From: Bacteroidota bacterium
GTDB lineage: Bacteria; Bacteroidota; Bacteroidia; Sphingobacteriales; Sphingobacteriaceae
NCBI GenBank assembly: GCA_013285685.1
Contig: JABDHD010000004.1
Location: 1-64,000 of the forward strand
DNA length: 64,000 nt
Reading direction: 5' to 3'
Part shown: piece after piece, positions 32,895 to 41,840 of the stretch
How positions within the stretch are numbered: position 1 is the stretch's first letter
Layout: each line of letters opens with the position of its first letter
Program-made: the position numbers and the translations under genes
The notes under the pieces: model-generated
The model's input: the letters and a program-made list of their open reading frames with translations, nothing else
What the model was told of the DNA's origin: nothing
Database searches by the model: none

Positions 32895-33015
32895 CGCCAA
32901 ATTAACACGATTTATAGGATTAAAAAGATTTACAGGATTAAAATAGCCACTATATGAAAAACAGTGGGATTTACCCAGATCCATCTTGTAATCTTTCTAA
33001 TCTTATGAATCGTGT
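32895..33015. repeat. GATTAAAAAGATT/AATCTTTCTAATC inverted word repeat
   Basis: On the left ACGATTTATAGGATTAAAAAG and GATTTACAGGATTAAAAT; on the right TGTAATCTTTCTAATCTTATG and AATCGTGT. The right half is the reverse complement of the left with imperfect words, so the whole is a long degenerate inverted repeat between the divergent GH92 and LemA genes. Nothing else in 32873-33107. Confidence 0.75.
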
Positions 33016-33107
33016 TCAGACACATTGGCATATTTGTAACAATGGTATACATATTGCAATCTAAGTTGTAAATTCACTCAGAATTAAAATCCAAAACAGA
33101 ACACATC

Positions 33108-33692
33108 ATGAAAAATTTGTTAATAGTATTAGGCGTAATTGTATTGATATGCCTTATTGGCGGATGCAGCTATAACGGTTTAGTAAACAAAGATGAGAAC
33201 GTAAAAGCCAAATGGGGCATTGTACAGGCCGATTACCAGCGTCGCGCCGACCTGATCCCTAACCTGGTAGCAACCGTTAAAGGCGCCGCTAATTTTGAAA
33301 AAAGCACGTTAACCGCGGTTACCGATGCACGCGCAAGGGCCACTTCTATCCAGGTTGACCCCACCAAGCTTGATCCCGCTACTATACAAAAATACCAGGC
33401 CGCACAGGGCCAGTTAAGTACCGCTTTAGGCAGGTTGCTGGTAGCTTCTGAAAACTACCCTGATCTGAAAGCAAATCAGAATTTCAGTGACCTGATGGCT
33501 GAACTTGCAGGAACTGAAAACAGGATCAAATTTTCGCGTGTGAACTTTGTTAACGCCGTTCAGGATTACAACCAAAGCATACGTTCATTCCCGGCTGTTA
33601 TCACTGCCAAACTTTTTGGGTTCAGCGAAAAAGGTAGTTTTAAAGCTGATTCGGCTGCACAAAAAGCACCGGTAGTTGGAAGTTTTAACTAA
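33108..33692 (+). CDS. LemA family membrane protein
   Basis: A 194-residue protein. N-terminal hydrophobic segment with a lipobox-like IGGCSYNGL (C at about residue 22), then a helical core with NVKAKWGIVQADYQRRADLI, LVATVKGAANFEKS, and ENRIKFSRVNFVNAVQDYNQ, all LemA signatures. It is anchored with the helical domain outside the cytoplasm. LemA is regularly next to TPM-domain genes, as here (33789 and 34234), suggesting a joint complex; function unclear. Probably first gene of that group. Confidence 0.92.
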   Translation: MKNLLIVLGVIVLICLIGGCSYNGLVNKDENVKAKWGIVQADYQRRADLIPNLVATVKGAANFEKSTLTAVTDARARATSIQVDPTKLDPATIQKYQAAQGQLSTALGRLLVASENYPDLKANQNFSDLMAELAGTENRIKFSRVNFVNAVQDYNQSIRSFPAVITAKLFGFSEKGSFKADSAAQKAPVVGSFN

Positions 33693-33734
33693 TGAAAACG
33701 AGATTTGTTGGATAGTGGTCAAAATAACAAGGGG

Positions 33735-33783
33735 GCCACTAACCCAGCAATTTCAATTCACTAATTCACTAATTCACTAATTA
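33735..33783. repeat. TTCACTAA tandem repeat
   Basis: AATTCACT repeats three times before TAATTAG, in the gap between the LemA and first TPM genes. A one-sided short tandem array, unlike the inverted word repeats. Confidence 0.7.
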
Positions 33784-33788
33784 GCCCC

Positions 33789-34223
33789 ATGGCCATATTT
33801 AACGACGACGAGCAATTACGCATAAAGAACGCCATTGCGGCTGCCGAGAAGCACACCTCGGGCCAGCTTCGCGTTTGTATCGAGAAAACCTGCAGCGAGG
33901 ATGTGCTCGACCGGGCAGCAAAGTATTTCCACGAGTTGGACATGCATAAAACCAGGCTGCGTAACGGCGTTCTGATCTACGTGGCGGTGGAAGACCGCAA
34001 ATTTGCCATTATCGGCGATGGCGGCATCAATAAAGTTGTACCGGATGGATTTTGGGACGATACCAAAGATGACATGCTGGAACATTTTAAAGCCGGAAAC
34101 CTGGTTGAAGGTATTGTTACGGGCCTGGAAATAGCCGGCGACCATTTGCAAAAATATTTCCCTCACAAACGGGGCGACGATAATGAATTGCCCGACGATA
34201 TTGCCTTTATGGACGGCAAATAA
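33789..34223 (+). CDS. TPM-domain protein (cytoplasmic or surface-less)
   Basis: A 144-residue protein without a signal peptide. The TPM (Psb32/YgcG-type) domain is visible: EKHTSGQLRVCIEKTC, RNGVLIYVAVEDRKFAIIGD, GGINKVVPDGFWDDTKDDM, EGIVTGLEIAGDHL. It is a soluble variant of the domain found in the next gene. Ten bp separates its stop from the ATG of the next gene, so they are co-transcribed with LemA. A role in membrane-protein or cell-envelope quality control has been proposed for TPM proteins but is not settled. Confidence 0.88.
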   Translation: MAIFNDDEQLRIKNAIAAAEKHTSGQLRVCIEKTCSEDVLDRAAKYFHELDMHKTRLRNGVLIYVAVEDRKFAIIGDGGINKVVPDGFWDDTKDDMLEHFKAGNLVEGIVTGLEIAGDHLQKYFPHKRGDDNELPDDIAFMDGK

Positions 34224-34233
34224 ACTTACGATC

Positions 34234-35031
34234 ATGTCAAAAAAAATTATACTGTCCCTGTTTATCCTGTTTACAGGGTTGTTTGCTTTTGCACAGAAAT
34301 ATCCGGATAAGCCATATCCGCCAAAATTGGTTAACGACTTTGCCCACGTACTTTCAGCCGGCGATGACCAGCAACTGGAAAGTAAGCTTGTAGCGTTTGA
34401 CGATACTTCTTCGGTTCAGATAGCCATCGTATTGACCGACACTGTCGGACAATACGATATAAGCGAGTACGCCCTGGGGCTATTCAACAAGTGGCAGATA
34501 GGACAAAAGGGAAAAGATAACGGCGTTTTGATATTTGCGGCAATTAAAGACCGCAAAGTAACTATCCAGGTGGGTAATGGGGCTGAAGTTGTGGTACCCG
34601 ATATGCTGGCCAACCGCATTATCGACAATGATATCAAACCAAACTTCAGGCAGCAGCAATATTACCAGGGACTGGATGCCGCCAGTGATGACCTGATAAA
34701 GCTGACAAAGGGCGAATATAAAAATACTAACGCGCGGCATGCATCCCGTAACAGCGACGACCATGGCGGCGGAGGTTACGGCATTCTCATCTTTATCATT
34801 ATTTTCATCCTCATCATCATTTTCCGCGGACGGGGCGGTGGCGGCCAGGTTATTGGCGGCGGCGGGAGCCCCTGGCTATGGTTCCTGGGCGGCGCGTTGC
34901 TCGGCAGGGGCAGCGGCGGCTGGGGTGGCTTTAGCGATGGCGGCGGCGGTTTCGGCGGTGGAGGAGGAGGCGGCTTCGGCGGATTTGGCGGCGGCGGCGC
35001 CAGCGGTGGCGGCGCGAGCGGCAGTTGGTAG
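34234..35031 (+). CDS. Secreted TPM-domain protein with Gly-rich C-terminus
   Basis: A 265-residue protein: signal peptide (1-20, ending FAFAQ), TPM domain (about 25-165, with PPKLVNDFAHVLSAGD, DNGVLIFAAIKDRKVTI, and QVGNGAEVVVPD), one transmembrane helix (about 184-197, GILIFIIIFILIII) and a Gly-rich tail of about 65 residues ending in alternating Gly/Ser/Phe. This is the YgcG layout. The Gly-rich tail is typical and gives high-GC DNA with long shadow frames on other strands. Last gene of the LemA/TPM group. Confidence 0.92.
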   Translation: MSKKIILSLFILFTGLFAFAQKYPDKPYPPKLVNDFAHVLSAGDDQQLESKLVAFDDTSSVQIAIVLTDTVGQYDISEYALGLFNKWQIGQKGKDNGVLIFAAIKDRKVTIQVGNGAEVVVPDMLANRIIDNDIKPNFRQQQYYQGLDAASDDLIKLTKGEYKNTNARHASRNSDDHGGGGYGILIFIIIFILIIIFRGRGGGGQVIGGGGSPWLWFLGGALLGRGSGGWGGFSDGGGGFGGGGGGGFGGFGGGGASGGGASGSW

Positions 35032-35048
35032 CTTTTAGTTCATGGTTG

Positions 35049-35181
35049 ATCCCGCACGTGCGGGATGGTTCATAGCCGGATTGTTAACGGGATGTGTTGG
35101 GCATGATTTGTGCCTGATTTAAACACTGAAAACCATGAACCATGAACCATGAACCATGAACCATGAACTATGAACCATAAA
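35049..35181. repeat. ATGAACC word repeat with perfect 18-bp palindrome
   Basis: ATCCCGCACGTGCGGGAT (35049-35066) is a perfect 18-bp palindrome flanked by GTTCATGGTT and GGTTCATAG. About 65 bp later come at least six tandem copies of AACCATG (35131-35180). The tandem copies are the reverse complement of the words beside the palindrome, so the set forms an inverted word repeat in the gap after the TPM gene. Confidence 0.85.
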
Positions 35182-35274
35182 CTGCAACGCAAAAAAAATA
35201 CTGTCCAACACTTGCTTTTTTGATTCTAATCGCGTTAACTTTAAGGCAATTATTAACCTTAAACTTATTGCGCC

Positions 35275-36174
35275 ATGGCACAAAATGCAGAAGCTTTACT
35301 AAAAGGATTTATCAGGCTGAGCGGTTCGCCTGAAGAAGTTGCAAACAAATTGGGACCGCTTGCTGGCCTTGAGGGTACCTGGAAGGGTAGCTCCGGATGG
35401 AATTTGATTGCCGTTCCATCACAAAAAGATGGCAACCCAACCTTTACGCTGCTTATCCAGCAGTACTCCGAAACGATTACTTTTTCGCCCATCACGGCCC
35501 CGGTGCCCAACAGGGGCGGTGCAACCCAGCAATTTATTACCGGCTTATTGTATGAGCTGACGATTAACGATATGAAGTATCCAAACGGCATACTTCATGT
35601 TGAAAATGGGATGTGGCTTAATATGACCGATATTGAAAAGCAGCCCGATGGGCCGGTAGTGGAAAGCAATGCGGTTAAACCTTTTGCAATTGCCCGGATG
35701 TCGGCTATTCCGCATGGAGATGTCGTAATTGCCCTTGGAAACGCTGCTACCTCGTCGGCGCCGCCGGTATTTCCGATGATTACCGCTATCCCGGATCCGA
35801 TTGGCCTTCCGCCTGTGTTCGGGTATATCGACCAATACACCAAAAATCCATTTTCAACCGAATTTCATGCGGCTAACGTAAACGGCACCCTGGCTGCCCT
35901 GGCTGCTACTCAAAAAATAACCCAGGTAACCACAATAACGGTTGATACGGCAAACGCAGGCGGCAACATATCAAATATTCCTTTTCTCGACGAGCACGTG
36001 AACCCCTCACGCTTCCAGTCTACTTTTTGGATAGAGGAGGTGGAGGCAGATGGAATTAGCTTTAATCAGCTGCAATACTCCCAGCAGGCCGACCTTAATT
36101 TTATAAAAAAGACCAATTTGCCCGGCGATATTATGTGGCCGCACGTAAATGTGAATACGTTGAGGAAAGTCTGA
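35275..36174 (+). CDS. Heme/nitrobindin-like (FABP-type) beta-barrel protein
   Basis: A 299-residue protein without a signal peptide. LGPLAGLEGTWKGSSGWNLI matches the first strand of bacterial lipocalin/FABP-like heme-binding proteins (G-T-W-x-G motif), and NRGGATQQFITGLLYEL and ILHVENGMWLNMT are further barrel strands. WIEEVEADGISFNQLQYSQQ near the C-terminus completes it. Ligand unknown (heme or fatty acid is inferred). It has its own promoter region: TTG (35207-35209), 21 bases, then TAACTTTA, one base off TAnnTTTG. Confidence 0.75.
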   Translation: MAQNAEALLKGFIRLSGSPEEVANKLGPLAGLEGTWKGSSGWNLIAVPSQKDGNPTFTLLIQQYSETITFSPITAPVPNRGGATQQFITGLLYELTINDMKYPNGILHVENGMWLNMTDIEKQPDGPVVESNAVKPFAIARMSAIPHGDVVIALGNAATSSAPPVFPMITAIPDPIGLPPVFGYIDQYTKNPFSTEFHAANVNGTLAALAATQKITQVTTITVDTANAGGNISNIPFLDEHVNPSRFQSTFWIEEVEADGISFNQLQYSQQADLNFIKKTNLPGDIMWPHVNVNTLRKV

Positions 36175-36185
36175 TTGGTTGGTGA

Positions 36186-36325
36186 TTCATAGTTCATGGT
36201 AGCTGCGGTGATCGGATAAGCGAGGATATGTTTGATAATTGCCAATTCATACACCTGGTTCTGTCGGATTTCCTACATTAGCAATGGTTTTTCGACTATG
36301 AACTATCAACCATGAACTATGAACG
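36186..36325. repeat. ATGAAC/GTTCAT inverted word repeat reaching into a start codon
   Basis: On the left GATTCATAGTTCATGG; on the right GACTATGAACTATCAACCATG, AACTATGAAC. The last ATGAAC word is the start codon and second codon of the Nudix gene at 36319. This ties the repeat to translation initiation at that gene and makes the element unable to spread without changing the gene start. Confidence 0.75.
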
Positions 36326-36873
36326 ACAAAAATCTTACCTGGAAAACACTTTCATCAACTTACCTCCACAAAGGGCCCTGGGCTACGCTGCGGTCTGACC
36401 GGTGCGAAATGCCCGGCGGGCATATCGTCGAAAACTATTATGTGCTGGAATATAATAACTGGGTAAATGCCGTTGCAATTACCGACGATAATAAAATCCT
36501 GATGGTTAAGCAGTACCGGCACGCGGCGGAGATTGTTTCGACTGAGCTACCGGGCGGCGTGATCGATGGGGATGAAACGCCAGAAGAGGCACTTCGCAGG
36601 GAGCTTTTGGAAGAAACAGGCTACCAGTTTGACGACTTTGAGCTGTTGTGCGTGGCCTATGGCAATCCTGCAACCGCAAATAACCAAACACGATGTTACC
36701 TGGCCCGCGGCGGAAGGAAAGTACAGGGGCAATCATTGGACGACCAGGAAGAGATCATTGTTATGCCGCATACCCTTGAAGAGGTAAGAACGCTGCTGCT
36801 TACCAACCAAATAGCCCAGGCATTGCATTGCACCGGGCTTTTTTATGCGCTGGTTAAACTGGGCGCTTTATAA
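36319..36873 (+). CDS. Nudix hydrolase (ADP-ribose pyrophosphatase-like)
   Basis: A 184-residue protein. The Nudix box is complete: GGVIDGDETPEEALRRELLEE then TGY, with the R-E-x2-EE metal site. LMVKQYRHAAEIVSTELPGG before it and AYGNPATANNQTRCYLA after it match ADP-ribose/GDP-mannose pyrophosphatases (NUDT5/NudF-like). It hydrolyses nucleoside diphosphate sugars such as ADP-ribose, a housekeeping cleanup function. No partner gene. It has the start codon inside a word repeat (see that entry). Confidence 0.92.
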   Translation: MNDKNLTWKTLSSTYLHKGPWATLRSDRCEMPGGHIVENYYVLEYNNWVNAVAITDDNKILMVKQYRHAAEIVSTELPGGVIDGDETPEEALRRELLEETGYQFDDFELLCVAYGNPATANNQTRCYLARGGRKVQGQSLDDQEEIIVMPHTLEEVRTLLLTNQIAQALHCTGLFYALVKLGAL

Positions 36874-36901
36874 TGTGGTATAATTCATGTTCCGTTTGGT
36901 A

Positions 36902-37057
36902 GAGACGCAATATTTTGCGTCTCCCACTGGCATATCCGTTTCCTTAATGAATTGTAGTGTTCAAATCGAACCTGAACTGCCGTATTGTTACCCCCCTTCA
37001 ATCGATGATCAAATTGGTAAACCTACCTATTACCAGGGACGCAAAATATTGCGTCTC
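36902..37057. repeat. Inverted pair of GACGCAA palindromes
   Basis: GAGACGCAA-TATT-TTGCGTCTC at 36902-36923 and GGGACGCAA-AATA-TTGCGTCTC at 37036-37057, 134 bp apart, sit between the convergent Nudix and NHL genes. Their flanks (GTAGAGACGC... and ...GCGTCTCTAC) are complementary, so the pair points inward. They belong to the same family as those at 29261 and 29308. Confidence 0.85.
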
Positions 37058-37073
37058 TACGGCAAAAGACGAC

Positions 37074-38504
37074 TTAAATCCCCGGTGTTATCGTGATCTT
37101 TCGGATGCAGTTGTTGTATTGATCTGCCACATAAATATTCCCGCTGGCGTCAACGGCTATTGATTGGGGATAGTTAAACAAGGCGGTGGTGCCTGAACCA
37201 TTGTTTAGCCCTGAGCTGTTCAAAGCGCCTGCTAAAAGGTATAATACACCACCCGTAGTATATTCAAATATTCTTCCGCTTTCGTCCACGATGTAAAGAT
37301 TACCTTGCGTGTCGATCGTGATTGCCGATGGGTAACCTAACAGGTTCTGTTGTACCGGGCTGCCAAAAATCGTGGTCACCACGCCCGAGGTCGAAATCTC
37401 GCGCAAAGCAGAGTTACCCTGGTCTGTAACCCAAACATTTCCTTTGGAATCGACGGCAACGCCTGAAGGCGTATCAAAAAAGGCCGCCTCGTCTGTCGCG
37501 TCGATAAATCCTTTAACTTTATTGCCCGCAATCGTTTTTGTCCTGCCATTTGGCATGATCTCCCGTATCACGTTGTTTCCCCGGTCCGCCACATAAATAT
37601 TTCTGGCGGCGTCCATACAAAGCCCTTGCGGACTGTTAAACTTTGCAAGCGAGTCGCTGGCGCCGGCCAGGTGGGCCGAATCTACCGCCCCGTTGCGATA
37701 ACCGGCCTGGCCGGTTCCTGCAAAAGTGGTTACAACCCCCAGGGGTGTAATTTTACGGATGACATTGTTCCCCTGGTCCGAAACATATACGTTACCCTGT
37801 GCGTCAACCACTTGCCCCGTCGGTGCATAAAATTCCGCAGAGGCCGCAGCCCCATTTACCAAACCTGCGGACTGGTTGCCCGCTATGGTGGTAACATTGC
37901 CCGTTGATGAAATTTCTCTTATCAGGTCGTTAAATGAATCGGAAACGTAAACATTTCCCTTATTATCTACAGAAACTCCTGCCGGGTTGTTAAACAAAGC
38001 GCCCAAAGCCGATCCATCATTAAAACCAGCAACTCCGGTGCCCGCAAAAGTAGAAACAGTAATAACATTGGTTCCGGCATTTGCCGCCAGCGTGGTAAAT
38101 GTAACTACGCTGCCATAGCCGGTGCCGGCGCTATTGGTTCCATAACCACGTAAATAATATTTGGTGCCCGGGGTTAAGTTTTTTAATTGGCTAACAAATG
38201 CGGTAATCGAGGTGCCGGGATTATAAACAGAGTCGGATGTTTTACTGTCAGCAACGGTAGGAGTTGAATTGGTTGAGCTATAACAAACGCCGTTGGCTGA
38301 AATAGCGCCATTGCCTGCGTTAAGAATTACGCCGCCGCTTTGCGCGGTGGTAGATGTTAAATTCTCGATAACCTTTACTGTGCCTACTGTAGGGATTACC
38401 ACAATAATTTGGGGCGCCGGTGTTTTGGAACAGCTTGCAACCGACATTACCGTAATCAATCCGAACAAGAAAAAAGAAATATGACGTAAGTAGGAAATTC
38501 TCAT
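37074..38504 (-). CDS. Fibronectin-III/NHL repeat lipoprotein
   Basis: A 476-residue protein from the ATG at 38504. Lipoprotein signal with lipobox SVASC (about residues 20-24), an Fn3-like module (about 40-130, LTPGTKYYLRGYGTNSAG) and five NHL units (for example GVSVDNKGNVYVSDSFNDLI, GQVVDAQGNVYVSDQGNNVI, GLCMDAARNIYVADRGNNVI) from about residue 145 to the end. It folds as a surface propeller tethered to the membrane; ligand unknown. The upstream inverted word repeat separates it from carB. Confidence 0.88.
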   Translation of the reverse strand: MRISYLRHISFFLFGLITVMSVASCSKTPAPQIIVVIPTVGTVKVIENLTSTTAQSGGVILNAGNGAISANGVCYSSTNSTPTVADSKTSDSVYNPGTSITAFVSQLKNLTPGTKYYLRGYGTNSAGTGYGSVVTFTTLAANAGTNVITVSTFAGTGVAGFNDGSALGALFNNPAGVSVDNKGNVYVSDSFNDLIREISSTGNVTTIAGNQSAGLVNGAAASAEFYAPTGQVVDAQGNVYVSDQGNNVIRKITPLGVVTTFAGTGQAGYRNGAVDSAHLAGASDSLAKFNSPQGLCMDAARNIYVADRGNNVIREIMPNGRTKTIAGNKVKGFIDATDEAAFFDTPSGVAVDSKGNVWVTDQGNSALREISTSGVVTTIFGSPVQQNLLGYPSAITIDTQGNLYIVDESGRIFEYTTGGVLYLLAGALNSSGLNNGSGTTALFNYPQSIAVDASGNIYVADQYNNCIRKITITPGI

Positions 38505-38626
38505 GCAAATAAAAAAAGGGGGACGTAAATTTTTAACCATACCGCTATGCGTCTTCGTAATCAACTGCAATTATAACCTTAATATTGCTTGTATTAAATA
38601 ATTTTAACAAATATTAACAAGAGGAG

Positions 38627-38755
38627 GTTAAAGGTGAAAGGCTAAAGGTGAAAGGTAAAAAACATGCCGTAATGATCTTTGCCTTTCGCCCCCAAATGTA
38701 TTTTTTTACCGAAAGCTACCTTTCACCTTTTACCTTTCGCCTTTCACCTCTCCTT
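38627..38755. repeat. GGTGAAAGG inverted word repeat
   Basis: On the left GAGGTTAAAGGTGAAAGG and CTAAAGGTGAAAGGTAAAA; on the right CTACCTTTCACCTTTTACC and TTTCGCCTTTCACCTCTCC. The right half is the reverse complement of the left with scrambled words. It lies between the stop of carB and the next gene on the same strand, so it could terminate carB; the last bases overlap the carB stop. Confidence 0.9.
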
Positions 38756-41570
38756 ACCGGCTTAAGTACATCGATTTCTCCTTATACAAATGCCTGAAAT
38801 AAGGATCCTGTAAATTAGGGATGAAACGGATGGCTTCGCCGGTTGATTTCATCTCTGGGCCGAGTTCCTTATTTACTTCATGGAACTTATCAAAAGAAAA
38901 TACGGGTTCTTTTATGGCATAGCCCCACAGTTTGCGCTCGATGGTAAAATCTTTTAGCTTATTAACCCCAAGCATACATTTTGCCGCTATGTTTATATAA
39001 GGAACGTCGTAGGCCTTAGCAATAAACGGCACTGTCCTTGATGCCCGCGGATTCGCTTCGATCACATAAACCTTGTCGTTTTTTATCGCGAACTGTATGT
39101 TGAGCAGGCCCAACACATTTAATGCCCTGGCAATTTTGTGCGTGTACTCCTCCATCTGGCTAATTGCATTGTCCGACAGATCAAATGGCGGTAACACAGC
39201 GAATGAATCGCCGGAGTGGATACCGGCCGGTTCGATATGCTCCATCATGCCGATGATATGCACATCCTCGCCGTCGCATATGGAATCCGATTCAGCTTCA
39301 GATGCCCGGTCAAGGAAATGGTCGATCAAAACGCGGTTTCCAGGCAGGCTCCTTAACAGGCTTACTACCGCTTTCTCCAGGTCTTCATCGTTGATCACGA
39401 TACTCATTCCCTGGCCGCCCAATACATAGCTTGGACGCACCAAAACCGGGTAACCAACCTGGTGGGCCACTTCCAGCGCTTCCTCGGCACTTTCGGCAAC
39501 GCCATATTTGGGGTAAGGTATTTCGAGTTCTTTCAGCAGATCCGAGAAGCGGCCGCGGTCTTCGGCAATATCCATGTTATCAAAGCTGGTGCCGATGACG
39601 CGGATGCCGTGCTGGTGCATTTTTTCGGCCATCTTCAACGCGGTTTGGCCGCCCAGCTGCACGATTACACCGTAAGGTTTTTCAAGTTCGATAATTTCTC
39701 TTACATGTTCCCAATACACCGGCTCAAAATAAAGTTTGTCGGCCATGTTAAAGTCGGTGGAAACCGTTTCAGGGTTACAGTTGATCATAATCGCCTCAAA
39801 ACCCGACTCCTTGGCAGCAATCAAACCGTGAACGCAGCTATAATCAAACTCAATACCCTGTCCGATGCGGTTCGGTCCCGAGCCTAATACGATGACCTTT
39901 TTCTTGTCAGAAACTATTGATTCGTTTTCGCCTTCGTACGTGGAGTAGTAGTATGGCGTTTTTGCAGGGAATTCAGCCGCGCAGGTATCCACCATTTTAT
40001 AAACCCGGCGGATATTCAGCGCCTGGCGTCTCTGGTAAACGTCTTCTTCAGATACATTTCCTAAAATATAAGCAATCTGTGTATCCGAAAATCCTTTTTG
40101 TTTCAGGGTGAAGAAAAACTCTTCGGGAATATTATTTAATGAATAACGGCGAAGTTCATTTTCCAGGTTCACCACGTCGGCAATCTGGTTTAAAAACCAG
40201 CGGTCAATCTTGGTAGCTTTGCGTACCGATTCTATCGGCACACCTAAGCTTAATGCATCATAAATATGGAACAGCCTGTCCCAGCTCGGGTGCTCCAGGC
40301 TGTGCATAATTTGCTCCAGGTTGCGGTTCTGGCGGCCATCGGCGCCAAGGCCGGCGCGCCCGATCTCCAAACTCTGGCAGGCCTTCTGCAGCGCCTCGAT
40401 AAAGCTGCGGCCTATGCCCATCACCTCTCCCACCGATTTCATCTGAAGCCCCAACTCACGGTTGGCGCCTTTGAATTTATCAAAGTTCCAGCGCGGTATT
40501 TTTACAATCACATAATCAAGCGTCGGCTCAAAATAAGCCGAAGTGGTTTTGGTGATCTGGTTTTCTATTTCGTCAAGGTTATAGCCTATGGCTAATTTGG
40601 CAGCTATTTTGGCGATAGGATACCCGGTGGCTTTTGATGCCAGCGCTGATGACCGCGAAACACGTGGGTTTATTTCAATGGCGATCAGCGCTTCGTCGGC
40701 AGGGTTTACCGAAAACTGCACATTACAACCGCCGGCAAAATTGCCAATGGCGCGCATCATCTTAATGGCCTGGTTGCGCATTTCCTGGTAGCAGCGGTCG
40801 CTTAGTGTCATGGCGGGCGCTACGGTGATCGAGTCGCCGGTATGGATACCCATCGGGTCGAAATTCTCTATCGAGCAGATGATGATCACGTTATCGTTAT
40901 TGTCGCGCAGCAGTTCCAGCTCAAATTCCTTCCAGCCCAAAACTGCCTGTTCAACCAAAACCTCGTGTGTTGGCGAGGCCTGCAAGCCCCTGCTTAAGGC
41001 GGCATCAAAATCTTCTTTCTTGTGCACAAAGCCTGCGCCTTTACCGCCCAGCGTATAGCTTGGCCGAATAACCAGCGGGAAGCCGATCTCCTGGGCAGCT
41101 TCTTTACCTTCCAAAAATGAATTGGCAATTTTTGAGGTGGCCACGCCCACGCCAATATCCACCATCAGCTGGCGAAAAGCCTCACGGTTCTCGGTTTTTT
41201 CAATCGCCGCAATATCAACCCCCACAATCCTTACATTATATTTTTCCCACAAACCGGCTTCCGATGCTTCAATACAAAGGTTAAGGGCTGTTTGGCCGCC
41301 CATGGTCGGTAACACCGCATCTATCGGCTGTTCCTTTAATATCTTTTCAATGCTTTCAACAGTAAGCGGCAAAAGGTAAACATGATCGGCAATCACCTTG
41401 TCGGTCATGATAGTAGCCGGGTTGCTATTGATAATGGAAACCGAGATGCCTTCTTCTTTTAGCGAGAGAGCGGCTTGCGAACCGGCATAATCAAACTCAC
41501 AGGCCTGGCCGATAATAATGGGGCCTGAACCAATAATTAATACAGATTTGATGGAGGTGTCTTTGGGCAT
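38754..41570 (-). CDS. carB: Carbamoyl-phosphate synthase large subunit, short form
   Basis: A 938-residue protein with both ATP-grasp halves: IIGQACEFDYAGSQAALSLK at the start, GGKGAGFV and GGQGMSIV as ATP-binding loops, INPRVSRSSALASKATGYPI in the first half and EANPRASRTVPFIAKAY in the second. It makes carbamoyl phosphate for pyrimidine and arginine synthesis with the small subunit, which is not in this window. The C-terminal MGS-like domain that binds ornithine, UMP or IMP in the E. coli enzyme (about 1073 residues) is absent: it ends at FRHLYKEKSMYLSR. That is regular in this phylum (recollection) and implies no allosteric control by those effectors. Confidence 0.97.
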   Translation of the reverse strand: MPKDTSIKSVLIIGSGPIIIGQACEFDYAGSQAALSLKEEGISVSIINSNPATIMTDKVIADHVYLLPLTVESIEKILKEQPIDAVLPTMGGQTALNLCIEASEAGLWEKYNVRIVGVDIAAIEKTENREAFRQLMVDIGVGVATSKIANSFLEGKEAAQEIGFPLVIRPSYTLGGKGAGFVHKKEDFDAALSRGLQASPTHEVLVEQAVLGWKEFELELLRDNNDNVIIICSIENFDPMGIHTGDSITVAPAMTLSDRCYQEMRNQAIKMMRAIGNFAGGCNVQFSVNPADEALIAIEINPRVSRSSALASKATGYPIAKIAAKLAIGYNLDEIENQITKTTSAYFEPTLDYVIVKIPRWNFDKFKGANRELGLQMKSVGEVMGIGRSFIEALQKACQSLEIGRAGLGADGRQNRNLEQIMHSLEHPSWDRLFHIYDALSLGVPIESVRKATKIDRWFLNQIADVVNLENELRRYSLNNIPEEFFFTLKQKGFSDTQIAYILGNVSEEDVYQRRQALNIRRVYKMVDTCAAEFPAKTPYYYSTYEGENESIVSDKKKVIVLGSGPNRIGQGIEFDYSCVHGLIAAKESGFEAIMINCNPETVSTDFNMADKLYFEPVYWEHVREIIELEKPYGVIVQLGGQTALKMAEKMHQHGIRVIGTSFDNMDIAEDRGRFSDLLKELEIPYPKYGVAESAEEALEVAHQVGYPVLVRPSYVLGGQGMSIVINDEDLEKAVVSLLRSLPGNRVLIDHFLDRASEAESDSICDGEDVHIIGMMEHIEPAGIHSGDSFAVLPPFDLSDNAISQMEEYTHKIARALNVLGLLNIQFAIKNDKVYVIEANPRASRTVPFIAKAYDVPYINIAAKCMLGVNKLKDFTIERKLWGYAIKEPVFSFDKFHEVNKELGPEMKSTGEAIRFIPNLQDPYFRHLYKEKSMYLSR

Positions 41571-41668
41571 GTGCTTTTTTTAATTCAAAAGTACGTTACG
41601 AAAACTGATGCCGCTGAGGAGTATTTCCCAACTTTCAAGTTCGATCATGAACTTTCAGCGTCGGGGTG

Positions 41669-41676
41669 CAAAGATA
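41669..41676 (-). promoter_or_regulatory. -7 element upstream of carB
   Basis: On the minus strand TATCTTTG matches TAnnTTTG exactly, followed by CACCCCGAC, about 99 bp before the carB start. A TTG at the -33 spacing is not visible. The long leader (about 90 bases) has no obvious attenuator. Confidence 0.5.
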
Positions 41677-41840
41677 CGTTTTGCGAAGACATTCCGTGGA
41701 TTTTTTTTGAATTAGTTGGGTTGGTTGATTGGGGTGATTATTGAGTGCTTGACCCGATGGCTATCGGGTGGGTTTTAAATTAAATGAACCGGGCAAGATT
41801 ACCTGATATATTTTTTACTTTTACCAATCAGCAAACGAAA

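Noticed and set aside
34739-35038. 99-residue Ala/Ser-rich frame at the end of the TPM gene
   Set aside because: It is an out-of-frame reading of the Gly-rich tail codons (GGC repeats read as GCG), not a gene.
35131-35180. AACCATG tandem repeats as a phase-variation tract
   Set aside because: The 7-bp repeats are outside any coding frame and about 95 bp before the next gene. The same word occurs in inverted form at other gaps, so the word-palindrome explanation is simpler.
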